Assembly: GCA_902789225.1 (NCBI GenBank)
Contig: CADANC010000005.1
Coordinates: 40,581-104,580, forward strand
Direction of reading: 5' to 3'
Length of the DNA: 64,000 nt
Source: an uncultured Erysipelotrichaceae bacterium
GTDB taxonomy: Bacteria > Bacillota_I > Bacilli_A > RF39 > UBA660
The position numbers were made by a program, and so were the translations under genes. Below, in pieces: positions 34,445 to 42,449 of this stretch; position 1 is the first letter of the stretch, and each line of letters opens with the position of its first letter. The notes below the pieces were generated by a model, which saw nothing but the letters and a program-made list of their open reading frames with translations, was not told where the DNA came from and did not search any database.

Positions 34445-36337
34445 ATGAAGAAGTATGAAAAAGATATAGTGAGGTCGATAGAAATGAGTAACAGTATAGG
34501 AGTACAAGAATTCTCTGCATATATTGATTCTTTTGGGTCAGATATTTTAGAAACAATATATGGTTATATTAATGAAAGATTAGATAGGTATGTTGGAGAA
34601 GATGACATAGATAACCTTGATATAGCTTTTGAATACTTAGAAAGAGTATTATTAAATACTGAATATGATAGAAAACTAAGTAATTATCGTATTAGAAAAT
34701 TAAATCAAAAGATTTATAGAATAGGCGTAGAGAGAAAGAAAAAGTTTGCTAATGTTGATGAAGCCCTAGCAAGACTAGAAGAATTAGAGAAAAAAGTTCT
34801 TCGCCTAGAAATTTTCACTTCAGATGATATCAATGAATATAAACTATTAAAATATATAGTTTCTGAAAATACAGATACAATTTATTTAAGTAAAGTATTT
34901 GCAAAGATGCCAGAACTAGTAAATACCAGAGATAAAAAAGGAGTAACCTTATATCAAAGAGTATTAGAAAAAAATATTGAAAGCATTAATAGACTTGATG
35001 AAGAAAAAACTTTATATTATATGAATATTTTAGCAACTATCTCATCACAGAGAAAATTTCATTTAAAAGATAAAGATAAAAAGAGTATCTTACAAGAAAT
35101 ATATAATGCACTTGATACTATAAATGTATCTAAAGGGGACAGAAGACAAAGAAAACAAAAAATTAAGTGGATGACTAATTTAAAATCATTAGTACTATCA
35201 AATGATGAATTAGATAAAGATATAGAAAATATAGCTTCACGCTATCAAATAGATGTAGAACTACCAGAAAAACTAGAAATGTATTATCCAAAAGAAGAAG
35301 TTATTGTTGATGGATTACCGGTAACTCAAGATTATACAATTTCGATTGATAAAAAGAGTACAATAATGGATCAAGCATTATCTTGTAGAAAACTTGAAAA
35401 TGGAAATTATTTATTAGGAGTACATATTGCTAATCCACTAGCTTATTTTGAATATGATTCTCCAGTAATACAAGAAGCAATATCTAGAGGTAGTAATATC
35501 TATTTACCAATAAGATATGAAATAAATGGAAAACCTCATTCTAAATCAATTCCAATGTTTGATTATAGAATTTCAGCTGATTTAGCTTCTCTAAAACAAA
35601 ATGAACCAAGATATACAAGAAGTCATTATTTTGAAATATCTAGAGAAGAAGGTGTAGTAAGAGAGTTCCACCCAAGAACAATTACAAAAGTAGATTTAAA
35701 TACTTCATTTGATGAAGTAGACTACATTCTAAAATCAGGAACTAAAGATGATAAATTAAATGAGACAATTAATAATCTAAGAGATGTAACAGATATCTTA
35801 ACTCCTATTTATTATAATGCTGATATCAAGTCAGATGGAAATCAAGAAGAACAATCAGATACTTTTGCTAGAAAAATAGTAGATTTAACAGAAGTGTTAG
35901 TAGGACATCATGTCGCAACAATGTTTGCAGAAAAGAATTATCCATGTTTATATAGAACACTAACAGAAGATGAAACAACAAAAAAACAAATTGGTGTAAT
36001 GATTGAAGATTTAAAAAAGACATATCAAACTTCTCAAGTAGATTCATTACTTGGAACGATTAAAAGTTTAAGTCCAAGAGGAATTTATGATTTAGAAGGA
36101 TCTCATGATGGTTTGCACTTAGATCATTATGCAAAATGTTGTACACCACTTCGTGAAGCTTCAGGCTTAATAGTAGAGCATGGATTTGAGGTATGCTTTG
36201 ATAGAGAACCAACTGATGATGAATTATATGAATTAGAACAAGAAATAAAGAGACAAAAAGATGTTTTAAATCAAAAAGAAACTAGAAAAGGATTATTTAT
36301 AGATGGAGTAAAAAGATCGCTTGTAAAGAGAAAATAA
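34445..36337 (+). CDS. RNB-domain (RNase II/R-like) protein with degenerate active site
   Basis: A 630-residue protein. Residues about 1-270 are mostly helical and match nothing I know. From about 295 the RNase II/R catalytic-domain pattern appears: TISIDKK, LENGNYLLGVHIANPLAYF, AISRGSNIYLP, and near the end LHLDHYAKCCTPLREASGLIV, which matches the YAHFTSPIRRYxDLIVHR motif. In active enzymes the first region carries four aspartates (D-x5-D-x-D-D). Here it reads DKKSTIMDQA: one residue is missing, one Asp is lost and one is Gln. No cold-shock or S1 RNA-binding domains are present. Hydrolysis is doubtful; RNA binding is possible. It follows dnaI by four bases. Confidence 0.8.
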   Translation: MKKYEKDIVRSIEMSNSIGVQEFSAYIDSFGSDILETIYGYINERLDRYVGEDDIDNLDIAFEYLERVLLNTEYDRKLSNYRIRKLNQKIYRIGVERKKKFANVDEALARLEELEKKVLRLEIFTSDDINEYKLLKYIVSENTDTIYLSKVFAKMPELVNTRDKKGVTLYQRVLEKNIESINRLDEEKTLYYMNILATISSQRKFHLKDKDKKSILQEIYNALDTINVSKGDRRQRKQKIKWMTNLKSLVLSNDELDKDIENIASRYQIDVELPEKLEMYYPKEEVIVDGLPVTQDYTISIDKKSTIMDQALSCRKLENGNYLLGVHIANPLAYFEYDSPVIQEAISRGSNIYLPIRYEINGKPHSKSIPMFDYRISADLASLKQNEPRYTRSHYFEISREEGVVREFHPRTITKVDLNTSFDEVDYILKSGTKDDKLNETINNLRDVTDILTPIYYNADIKSDGNQEEQSDTFARKIVDLTEVLVGHHVATMFAEKNYPCLYRTLTEDETTKKQIGVMIEDLKKTYQTSQVDSLLGTIKSLSPRGIYDLEGSHDGLHLDHYAKCCTPLREASGLIVEHGFEVCFDREPTDDELYELEQEIKRQKDVLNQKETRKGLFIDGVKRSLVKRK

Positions 36338-36345
36338 TAAGAATC

Positions 36346-36372
36346 AAAGTACACTTAAAGTGTACTTTTTAG
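36346..36372 (+). terminator. Terminator after the RNB-domain gene
   Basis: A 10-bp stem (36346-36355 with 36359-36368) then T-run. Confidence 0.88.
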
Positions 36373-36381
36373 TTGTAAAAC

Positions 36382-36410
36382 TTTACAAAACGCCTTTTTT
36401 ATGGTATAAT
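36382..36410 (+). promoter_or_regulatory. Promoter of the lipoprotein gene
   Basis: TTTACA (36382-36387), a 17-base spacer and TATAAT (36405-36410) preceded by TGG. Confidence 0.82.
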
Positions 36411-36438
36411 GTGCTTGTTTTAAGGGGGAATAGAAAAT

Positions 36439-37569
36439 ATGAAAAAATATTTATCTACATTGTTTTTTGTTACAGCAATTTCATTAACATTTACAGGATG
36501 CAATGGTTATAAAGATAGACAATTTGAACAAGAAGTCAAAGCTGCTAATGAACAAATAGCAATGAATAATGATGATGATCCTACAAATGATAAACCAGTT
36601 AATGAAAAAGATTTCAAAGGACATGTAGTTGATTTTGATGATGACTACTCAAATAGTAACGGTGATTTATATAGTAATGTACAAGATATAACAACGGATG
36701 GAACAGGAGCAAATGAAACATTACCAAACCCTGATATAATTGGAGAACAATATGATGATAGTACTTATTCAAAATTAGTATATGAATCATTACAAACTGC
36801 TGATGCTAAACTTAAAGAAATGTTAGAAGAAGAAACATTATCTCAAAGATTAATGAATTCTGGTAATGAGATGAGTACTGAAGAAGCAGAACATATTGAT
36901 AATTTAACGGGTTCAATTTCTAAGATAATTACAACATATAGAAATGCAATTGATAATAAAGATATGGAAACTTGTAACAAATGTAATAGAGCGCTAGGTA
37001 CAATATATGATCTACATAAAGAAATATATGAAATTGTTATAGGAAACAAAATTCCTGAAGGTAATGAAGCATATCTAGTAGGAGATATTGATAATGAAAA
37101 TACTATTATTAGAGGACCATACATGTCAGTATTCTCAGATAAGAATGCATTAAATACTACAAAATGGTTAGCTAATATGGATGAATATATTTTTGATGAA
37201 TATGTAGTAGTAGAAAATACCAGTGCTAATGCAGATGAAAACACTTCATACATAGTTGATGTTACTGATTATAATGAGAGAATAGCAGATCAACTATTAA
37301 CTATCAAAGAAGATTATTCTGATATTTATGGATTCAATCCAGAAGATGTTGAAATAAGATGGATAGGATCAGATGAAGAAGGATCATTCGGATTTATAGA
37401 TAAAGATACTAAAGAACCATATGGTTTAGTAGATAGATTAACAAATAACAAAGTAAATAGTATTGTTTCAGATCAAGAAAATCTTGAAAATAGAACAATC
37501 AATGTAGATACATATGAACAATTATTACAACAAGAAAAATCTATGGAAACACATACAAAAAGAATATAA
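36439..37569 (+). CDS. Predicted surface lipoprotein, unknown
   Basis: A 376-residue protein with a lipoprotein signal: basic MKKYL, a hydrophobic core and the lipobox LTFTGC with Cys21 as the lipidated residue. The mature part begins acidic and Asp/Asn-rich (about 40-95). A helical region around 110-205 follows, then a mixed C-terminal domain with many acidic residues. I recognise no domain. The AAGGGGG ribosome site and strong promoter suggest it is well expressed. It stands alone between two terminators. Confidence 0.8.
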   Translation: MKKYLSTLFFVTAISLTFTGCNGYKDRQFEQEVKAANEQIAMNNDDDPTNDKPVNEKDFKGHVVDFDDDYSNSNGDLYSNVQDITTDGTGANETLPNPDIIGEQYDDSTYSKLVYESLQTADAKLKEMLEEETLSQRLMNSGNEMSTEEAEHIDNLTGSISKIITTYRNAIDNKDMETCNKCNRALGTIYDLHKEIYEIVIGNKIPEGNEAYLVGDIDNENTIIRGPYMSVFSDKNALNTTKWLANMDEYIFDEYVVVENTSANADENTSYIVDVTDYNERIADQLLTIKEDYSDIYGFNPEDVEIRWIGSDEEGSFGFIDKDTKEPYGLVDRLTNNKVNSIVSDQENLENRTINVDTYEQLLQQEKSMETHTKRI

Positions 37570-37574
37570 TTTAG

Positions 37575-37602
37575 AACACTTCTAATAAGAAGTGTTTTTT
37601 TT
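37575..37602 (+). terminator. Terminator after the lipoprotein gene
   Basis: A 9-bp stem (37575-37583 with 37588-37596), AATA loop and a long T-run. Confidence 0.92.
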
Positions 37603-37621
37603 AATAGACAATCCTCAAAAA

Positions 37622-37650
37622 TTGACTTTTATTGAAATTTATTATAAAAT
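37622..37650 (+). promoter_or_regulatory. Promoter of the M23 peptidase gene
   Basis: TTGACT (37622-37627), 17 bases, TAAAAT (37645-37650); TATAAA two bases earlier is an alternative -10. Confidence 0.65.
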
Positions 37651-37674
37651 ATACCCGTTTTGAGGAGAAGAAAT

Positions 37675-38445
37675 ATGGAAGATAGATATATTAGAAATGG
37701 AAAACTAATAATATTCTTATCTGTATTTGTATTTATTTGTTCTATTACTATATATTTATTACCCGTATTAAAAAATGATAATAATATATTTGAATTTGAA
37801 TATATAAATACAAAAGATATGGCTAGAACTAATAATTCTACTATTAGAGGAGATACTAATATACTAAGTATGTTAAATAGAAATTCACCAAGAACTAGAT
37901 TAGGAGAAGTAGAAGAATATAGTCTAAATATTACAGAAGAGAAAAAAGAAGAAATAAAGCAACCTGAAAGAATTTGGTATTTACCAACAAATACTGGTAG
38001 AATAAGCCAATATCCGTCATATGGACATGCTGCATATGATATTACTTCACCAAATGGTCAAAATGAAGTGATTTTCCCAATAGCAAACGGAACTATATCA
38101 AGTATCTATAGAGATAACTATGGAGCACTAATCGTTTCAGTAAGACATGAGGTTGATGGAAGAGTATATACTTCGCTATATGCCCATCTATCAAGATATG
38201 CAAGTGACTTATATGTAGGAAAACCTGTAACAATAAATGATGCATTAGGCCAAATGGGAACAACCGGACTTTCAACAGGAGTTCATCTACACATAGTAGT
38301 AGCAGATGATTGTGATTTCAATAGAGCAAACTTTAGTTGCGGAGCAAATGGAAATTTATTTAGCTATGTTAAAAGAAGAAATAGAGAAGGATTCTATGGA
38401 TTAGGATCTGTAATGAACGTTCCAGGCTCTTGGGATTCTAGATAG
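37675..38445 (+). CDS. Membrane-anchored M23-family peptidase
   Basis: A LytM-type zinc endopeptidase domain on an N-terminal membrane anchor (residues 11-31), 256 residues. The zinc and catalytic residues are all present: His118 and Asp122 (GHAAYD), His171 (YAHLS) and His204/His206 (HLH). It should act outside the membrane on peptidoglycan cross-bridges or peptides; a regulator role is less likely since the active site is complete. The start is the ATG at 37675 behind TGAGGAGA. Two cysteines (DDCDF, SCGAN) could form a disulfide. Confidence 0.9.
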   Translation: MEDRYIRNGKLIIFLSVFVFICSITIYLLPVLKNDNNIFEFEYINTKDMARTNNSTIRGDTNILSMLNRNSPRTRLGEVEEYSLNITEEKKEEIKQPERIWYLPTNTGRISQYPSYGHAAYDITSPNGQNEVIFPIANGTISSIYRDNYGALIVSVRHEVDGRVYTSLYAHLSRYASDLYVGKPVTINDALGQMGTTGLSTGVHLHIVVADDCDFNRANFSCGANGNLFSYVKRRNREGFYGLGSVMNVPGSWDSR

Positions 38446-38474
38446 TTGCAAAATAATAAGATTGGTGCTACAAT
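38446..38474 (+). promoter_or_regulatory. Promoter of the thrS leader
   Basis: TTGCAA (38446-38451), a 17-base spacer, TACAAT (38469-38474) with an upstream TGC. Confidence 0.7.
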
Positions 38475-38480
38475 CAAATT

Positions 38481-38680
38481 AATACGTTGACAAAAGACGA
38501 GATAGAAAGTATCTTTTACCAAGAGAGTTCATGTTAGGTGAGAATGAATTAAAAGACTTATCTATTACTACTTTTGTAGTAGAATGGAGGATAATTCCAT
38601 TCCGGGAAACCGTTATATAAATTAAGTAAAACCAAGGATGGTACCGTGTAATTCACTCCTATATTAATAGGAGTTTTTTT
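38481..38680 (+). promoter_or_regulatory. T-box riboswitch (threonine)
   Basis: The leader has the T-box elements in order. Stem I has a GACGAGATAGAAAGTA base and the AGAGAG and GGTGAGA motifs of its apical part. A second hairpin lies at about 38564-38582. The conserved T-box AAGGATGGTACCGTG (38634-38648) can pair with the tRNA acceptor end, and an intrinsic terminator follows. Uncharged tRNA-Thr binding would favour the antiterminator and turn on thrS. ACT (Thr) at 38556-38558 near the end of stem I is a candidate specifier codon; I could not draw the specifier loop with certainty. Confidence 0.88.
38655..38680 (+). terminator. Regulated terminator of the T-box
   Basis: An 8-bp stem (38655-38662 with 38667-38674) and T-run; its 5' part is next to the T-box sequence that competes in the antiterminator. 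Confidence 0.88.
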
Positions 38681-38694
38681 ATTGAGGTGATTAT

Positions 38695-38886
38695 ATGGAG
38701 AGAAACATTATTGATGGAAGTCATTCTAAAGATAGCATGGAAATAATGGATAAATTAATGAAAGAGGAATTAAATCAAGAAGAAGTGATTATCCGAACCA
38801 GTGAATCAGAAAATAATAATGAAGAAGATAAATATATAACAAAAAAAGAAGGAGAAGAGAAAAATGATAAACATAAAAGAAGATGA
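38695..38886 (+). CDS. Small acidic/basic ORF between T-box and thrS
   Basis: A 63-residue reading frame with a good TTGAGGTGAT ribosome site, starting 15 bases after the T-box terminator. Its 3' end overlaps thrS by 23 bases. The product is very polar (KDSMEIMDKLMKEELNQEE, then Glu/Asn/Lys repeats ending KHKRR) and has no membrane segment or known domain. It does not resemble the TGS domain that is missing from this ThrRS. It could be a small protein co-regulated with thrS, or a frame whose translation positions ribosomes for thrS. Confidence 0.55.
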   Translation: MERNIIDGSHSKDSMEIMDKLMKEELNQEEVIIRTSESENNNEEDKYITKKEGEEKNDKHKRR

Positions 38887-40624
38887 AAAACTAAATAAAC
38901 TAAACCATTCTTGTGCACATTTACTTGCACAAGCAGTTAAACACTTATATCCAGAAGCTAAATTTTGGGTAGGACCTGTAATAGAAGAAGGATTCTATTA
39001 TGATATAGATTTAGGCGATAAGGTAATTCTTGAAGAAGATTTACCTAAAATAGAAAAAGAAATGAAAAAGTGCGCAAAAGATGCCAAAAATATTATTAGA
39101 AAAGAAATTTCTAAAGAAGAAGCACTTAAAGAATTTAAAGATGATCCTTATAAAGTAGATTTAATTTCTAGAATGGATGAAGATGAAACTACAATTTCAA
39201 CTTATACTCAAGGAGATTTTACTGATTTATGTAGAGGACCTCATGTAGAAAATACAAAAGTATTAAAGAATTTTAAATTATTAAAAGTTAGTGGAGCTTA
39301 TTGGAAAGGTGATGCTAACAACAAAATGTTACAAAGAATCTATGGTATCTGTTTTGAAACTCCAGAAGATTTAGAAGCTCATTTAAAAGAATTAGAAGAA
39401 GCAAAAGAAAGAGATCATAGAAAAATAGGAAAAGATCTAGGAATATTCTTAATAGATGATCTTGTAGGTAAAGGATTACCAATGTATTTACCAAATGGAT
39501 TTATCATGTGGAATTTATTAGAAAACTATATTAGAGATAAAGAAATTAAAAGAGGATATAAACATGTTCAAACTCCACCTCTAGGAAATGTTGATTTATA
39601 TAGAACATCAGGACACTTAGAACATTATAAAGATGCAATGTTCCCAATAATGGAAGTTGAAGGAGAAGAATTTGTTCTTCGTCCAATGAACTGTCCACAT
39701 CACATGGTAATCTACGGAAATGATATTCATTCATATAGAGAATTACCAATAAGAATAGCTGAAATTGCTAGAGACTGTCGTTATGAAACTAGTGGATCAT
39801 TAAAAGGAGTAGAAAGAGTTAGAACTTTCTGCCAAAATGACTCCCACATATTCTGTACACCTGAACAAATAGAAGATGAATTTAAAGGTGTTGTTGATTT
39901 AATTCTAGAAGTTTATAAAGAAATGGGAATTAAAGAATATAGATTTGAATTATCTCTAAGAGATCCAGAAGACAAAGTAAAATACTATGATGATGATGAA
40001 ATGTGGAATAATGCAGAAGATAAATTAAGAGAAGTATTAAATGATCTAAAAATAGATTATGTTGAAAAGAAAGGTGAAGCAGCTTTTTACGGACCAAAGC
40101 TAGATGTTCAAGTTAAACCAGCAGTAGGAAATGAGTATACATTATCTACTTGTCAATTAGATTTCTGCTTACCAATGAGATTTGATCTAAAATATGTAGA
40201 TGCTGACGGAGAAAAGAAAACACCAGTAGTAATCCATAGAGCAATTCTAGGTTCTATTGATAGATTTATTGCATTCTACTTAGAAGAAACAAAAGGAGTA
40301 TTACCATTATGGCTTGCTCCAGTACAAATGAAAGTATTACCAGTAAACTCTGAATATCAAGGAGAATATGCAAAAGAAGTAACTGAATGGTTAAAAGATA
40401 ATGGTATCCGTGCAGAACTAGATGATAGAAATGAAAAACTAGGATATAGATTAAGAGAAGTACAAACAAGCAAGATTCCATATACAATAATCTTAGGAGA
40501 TAATGAAAAAGATAATAAAGAAATAAGCTTTAGATTATATGGGGAAAAAGAAACTACAACAATGTCTCAAAAAGACTTCTTAAAACATATTAAGAAAGTA
40601 ATTGAAACAAAAAGTTTGAAATAA
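38864..40624 (+). CDS. thrS: Threonyl-tRNA synthetase lacking the TGS domain
   Basis: Charges tRNA-Thr, 586 residues against about 640 in Bacillus. The N-terminal TGS (N1) domain is absent. The chain starts almost at the editing domain, whose HSCAHLLAQ (H-x3-H) and CRGPHV motifs are intact. The class II catalytic core has its zinc ligands (RPMNCPHHM Cys, downstream His residues), motif 2 (RYETSGSLKGVERVRTF) and motif 3 (HRAILGSIDRFIA). The anticodon-binding domain starts near PLWLAPVQMKVLPV. The ribosome site AAGAAGGAGAAG lies inside the small upstream ORF. Expression is under T-box control. Confidence 0.96.
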   Translation: MINIKEDEKLNKLNHSCAHLLAQAVKHLYPEAKFWVGPVIEEGFYYDIDLGDKVILEEDLPKIEKEMKKCAKDAKNIIRKEISKEEALKEFKDDPYKVDLISRMDEDETTISTYTQGDFTDLCRGPHVENTKVLKNFKLLKVSGAYWKGDANNKMLQRIYGICFETPEDLEAHLKELEEAKERDHRKIGKDLGIFLIDDLVGKGLPMYLPNGFIMWNLLENYIRDKEIKRGYKHVQTPPLGNVDLYRTSGHLEHYKDAMFPIMEVEGEEFVLRPMNCPHHMVIYGNDIHSYRELPIRIAEIARDCRYETSGSLKGVERVRTFCQNDSHIFCTPEQIEDEFKGVVDLILEVYKEMGIKEYRFELSLRDPEDKVKYYDDDEMWNNAEDKLREVLNDLKIDYVEKKGEAAFYGPKLDVQVKPAVGNEYTLSTCQLDFCLPMRFDLKYVDADGEKKTPVVIHRAILGSIDRFIAFYLEETKGVLPLWLAPVQMKVLPVNSEYQGEYAKEVTEWLKDNGIRAELDDRNEKLGYRLREVQTSKIPYTIILGDNEKDNKEISFRLYGEKETTTMSQKDFLKHIKKVIETKSLK

Positions 40625-40640
40625 TTCAAACTTTTTTTCT
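40609..40640 (+). terminator. Terminator after thrS
   Basis: A 10 to 12-bp stem (40609-40620 with 40625-40636), ATAA loop and T-run; contains the stop codon. Confidence 0.88.
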
Positions 40641-40712
40641 TGTGTAAATTTTTTTGTAAAATTTTATTTTTTATAAAAAATTCATTTACAAAAAAACAAA
40701 AATATGAAATAT

Positions 40713-40750
40713 TATAATCAAGTAGTGGATGATAGTGGTTAAAAGTGGGG
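40713..40750 (+). promoter_or_regulatory. mraZ promoter region with three MraZ-box-like repeats
   Basis: TATAAT at 40713-40718 is followed by GTGG at 40725, 40735 and 40745, exactly 10 bp apart. MraZ binds three or four short G-rich repeats with 10-bp period in front of its own operon in several bacteria, including Mycoplasma. The repeats lie downstream of the -10, so bound MraZ would block transcription. The last repeat overlaps the ribosome site. Confidence 0.7.
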
Positions 40751-40757
40751 GATTGCT

Positions 40758-41198
40758 ATGTTTATTGGAGAATACCATCATACAATTGATGAAAAGAAAA
40801 GATTGATAATTCCATCTAAGTTTAGAGAAGAACTTGGTAATGAATTCATCATTACTAGAGGAATTGAGAAATGTTTATACGTATACTCAAAAACTTCATG
40901 GGATAATATCACTAATAAGTTAGCAACCTTACCTTTTACTAAGAAAAACGCTAGAGAATTTAATAGATTCTTCCTATCAGGAGCTACCCTAGCAGAAGTT
41001 GATAAAAATGGTCGTATTTTAATTACCTCCCCACAATTCTCTTACGCCAATATTAATAAAGAATGTGTAATAGTAGGCGTAGGAGAAAGAATTGAAATAT
41101 GGTCTGAAGAAGCTTGGAATAACTTCTATGCATCTGCTAGCGAAGACATGTCAGACATAGCCGAAAATTTGTTTAACGGAAGTGATGATAATGCCTAA
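40758..41198 (+). CDS. mraZ: Transcriptional regulator MraZ
   Basis: A 146-residue protein with two AbrB-like SpoVT swapped-hairpin repeats: GEYHHTIDEKKRLIIPSKFRE and LAEVDKNGRILITSPQF, each with the family's D-x-K/N-x-R core. It assembles as a ring and represses or activates the division cluster through G-rich direct repeats, which are visible upstream. It is the first gene of the dcw cluster and overlaps rsmH by eight bases. The GTGGGGGAT ribosome site is partly shared with the operator. Confidence 0.95.
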   Translation: MFIGEYHHTIDEKKRLIIPSKFREELGNEFIITRGIEKCLYVYSKTSWDNITNKLATLPFTKKNAREFNRFFLSGATLAEVDKNGRILITSPQFSYANINKECVIVGVGERIEIWSEEAWNNFYASASEDMSDIAENLFNGSDDNA

Positions 41199-42120
41199 AC
41201 ATATAAGCGTACTATTGAATGAGGCAATATCAGAACTAAATATAAAAAAAGATGGCGTTTATGTTGATGCGACGCTTGGTTATGGAGGACATTCATCTGA
41301 GATATTAAAAAAAGTAGAAAGAGGTTACCTATTCGCCTTTGATCAGGATAGTGAAGCAATTCGGCATAGTACTGATAGATTAAATGCTATCAGTACTAAC
41401 TTCACTATCATCAAAAGTAATTTTAAGAATTTAAAAAAAGAACTAAATTCTAGAGGAATTGAGAAAGTAGATGGTATTCTATTTGATTTAGGAGTATCTT
41501 CTCCTGAATTAGATGAAGACTACCGTGGTTTTTCCTTCCATCAAGATGCTCCGTTAGATATGAGAATGGATACATCTCAGGAATTTAGTGCATATAATGT
41601 TGTAAATGAATATTCTGAAAAACAATTAACGAATATTTTCTATAAATATGGAGAAGATAAATTTGCTCCAAGAATTGCAAGAAATATTGTAAAACATAGA
41701 GAGAATAAAACGATAGAAACTACAATGGAATTAGTAGACATAATAAAAGAAGTAGTTCCTATTAAAGAGAGATTAAAAAAACATCCAGCTAGACAAATAT
41801 TTCAAGCAATTAGAATAGAAGTCAATCATGAATTAGATGTATTAGAAGAAGCACTTCAACAGAGCTTAGATCTACTAAATGTAGGTGGAAGAGTAGTTGT
41901 AATTACATTTCATTCATTAGAAGATAGAATAGTAAAAAGATATTTCAAAGAAATGTGTGAAGTAGATGAAAAAATTAAAGGACTTCCTAATATAGATCCA
42001 TCACTTCTACCAGATTTTAATTTAGTATCTAGAAAACCTATTTTACCAACTAATGAAGAAATAGTAGAAAATCCACGTTCTAGAAGTGCCAAGATGAGGG
42101 TGATTGAAAGAATAAAGTGA
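41191..42120 (+). CDS. rsmH: 16S rRNA (cytosine-1402-N4)-methyltransferase
   Basis: The second gene of the dcw cluster (formerly mraW), 309 residues. It has the SAM-binding motif VDATLGYGGHS, the FDQDSEAI acidic loop, DGILFDLGVSSPELDE and the insertion-domain plus FHSLEDRIVKRYF motif near the end. It methylates C1402 in the ribosomal decoding centre. ATG 41191 is favoured by GGAAGTGAT just upstream; the GTG at 41182 lies within that site. Confidence 0.96.
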   Translation: MPKHISVLLNEAISELNIKKDGVYVDATLGYGGHSSEILKKVERGYLFAFDQDSEAIRHSTDRLNAISTNFTIIKSNFKNLKKELNSRGIEKVDGILFDLGVSSPELDEDYRGFSFHQDAPLDMRMDTSQEFSAYNVVNEYSEKQLTNIFYKYGEDKFAPRIARNIVKHRENKTIETTMELVDIIKEVVPIKERLKKHPARQIFQAIRIEVNHELDVLEEALQQSLDLLNVGGRVVVITFHSLEDRIVKRYFKEMCEVDEKIKGLPNIDPSLLPDFNLVSRKPILPTNEEIVENPRSRSAKMRVIERIK

Positions 42121-42131
42121 GAGGGGATATT

Positions 42132-42428
42132 ATGAAGAGGAGAAAGACAAAAACAAAGAAAAAGAACAATAGTTTCCGAAAATTAGTAGCAGTATTCGCA
42201 ATATCCTTGAGTTTTGCTGCTACGACAAGAGTTTTTTTTACCGCAACTTTATCTAAGATAAATTACGAAGTTGAAGTAGAAAAACAACAAATAGAAGATC
42301 AAGAAAAAACTAATGAATCTCTAACAATGATAATCAATGAATTAGCTTCACTTAATAAGATTGATGAAGTTGCACAACAACAAGGATTAAGTTATAATAA
42401 TAATAACATCAGGAGTGTTGGAGAATAG
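42132..42428 (+). CDS. ftsL: FtsL-like division protein
   Basis: A 98-residue bitopic protein with a very basic cytoplasmic N-terminus (KRRKTKTKKKNN), one membrane helix (LVAVFAISLSFAATTRVFF, about 22-40) and an external coiled-coil (about 48-78, VEVEKQQIEDQEKTNESL). The size, topology and place between rsmH and the transpeptidase gene identify it as FtsL, the septal-complex partner of the transpeptidase and FtsW. Sequence conservation in this family is low. The start is the ATG at 42132 with GAGGGGAT. Confidence 0.82.
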   Translation: MKRRKTKTKKKNNSFRKLVAVFAISLSFAATTRVFFTATLSKINYEVEVEKQQIEDQEKTNESLTMIINELASLNKIDEVAQQQGLSYNNNNIRSVGE

Positions 42429-42449
42429 ATATTAGGGAGTGAATATATA

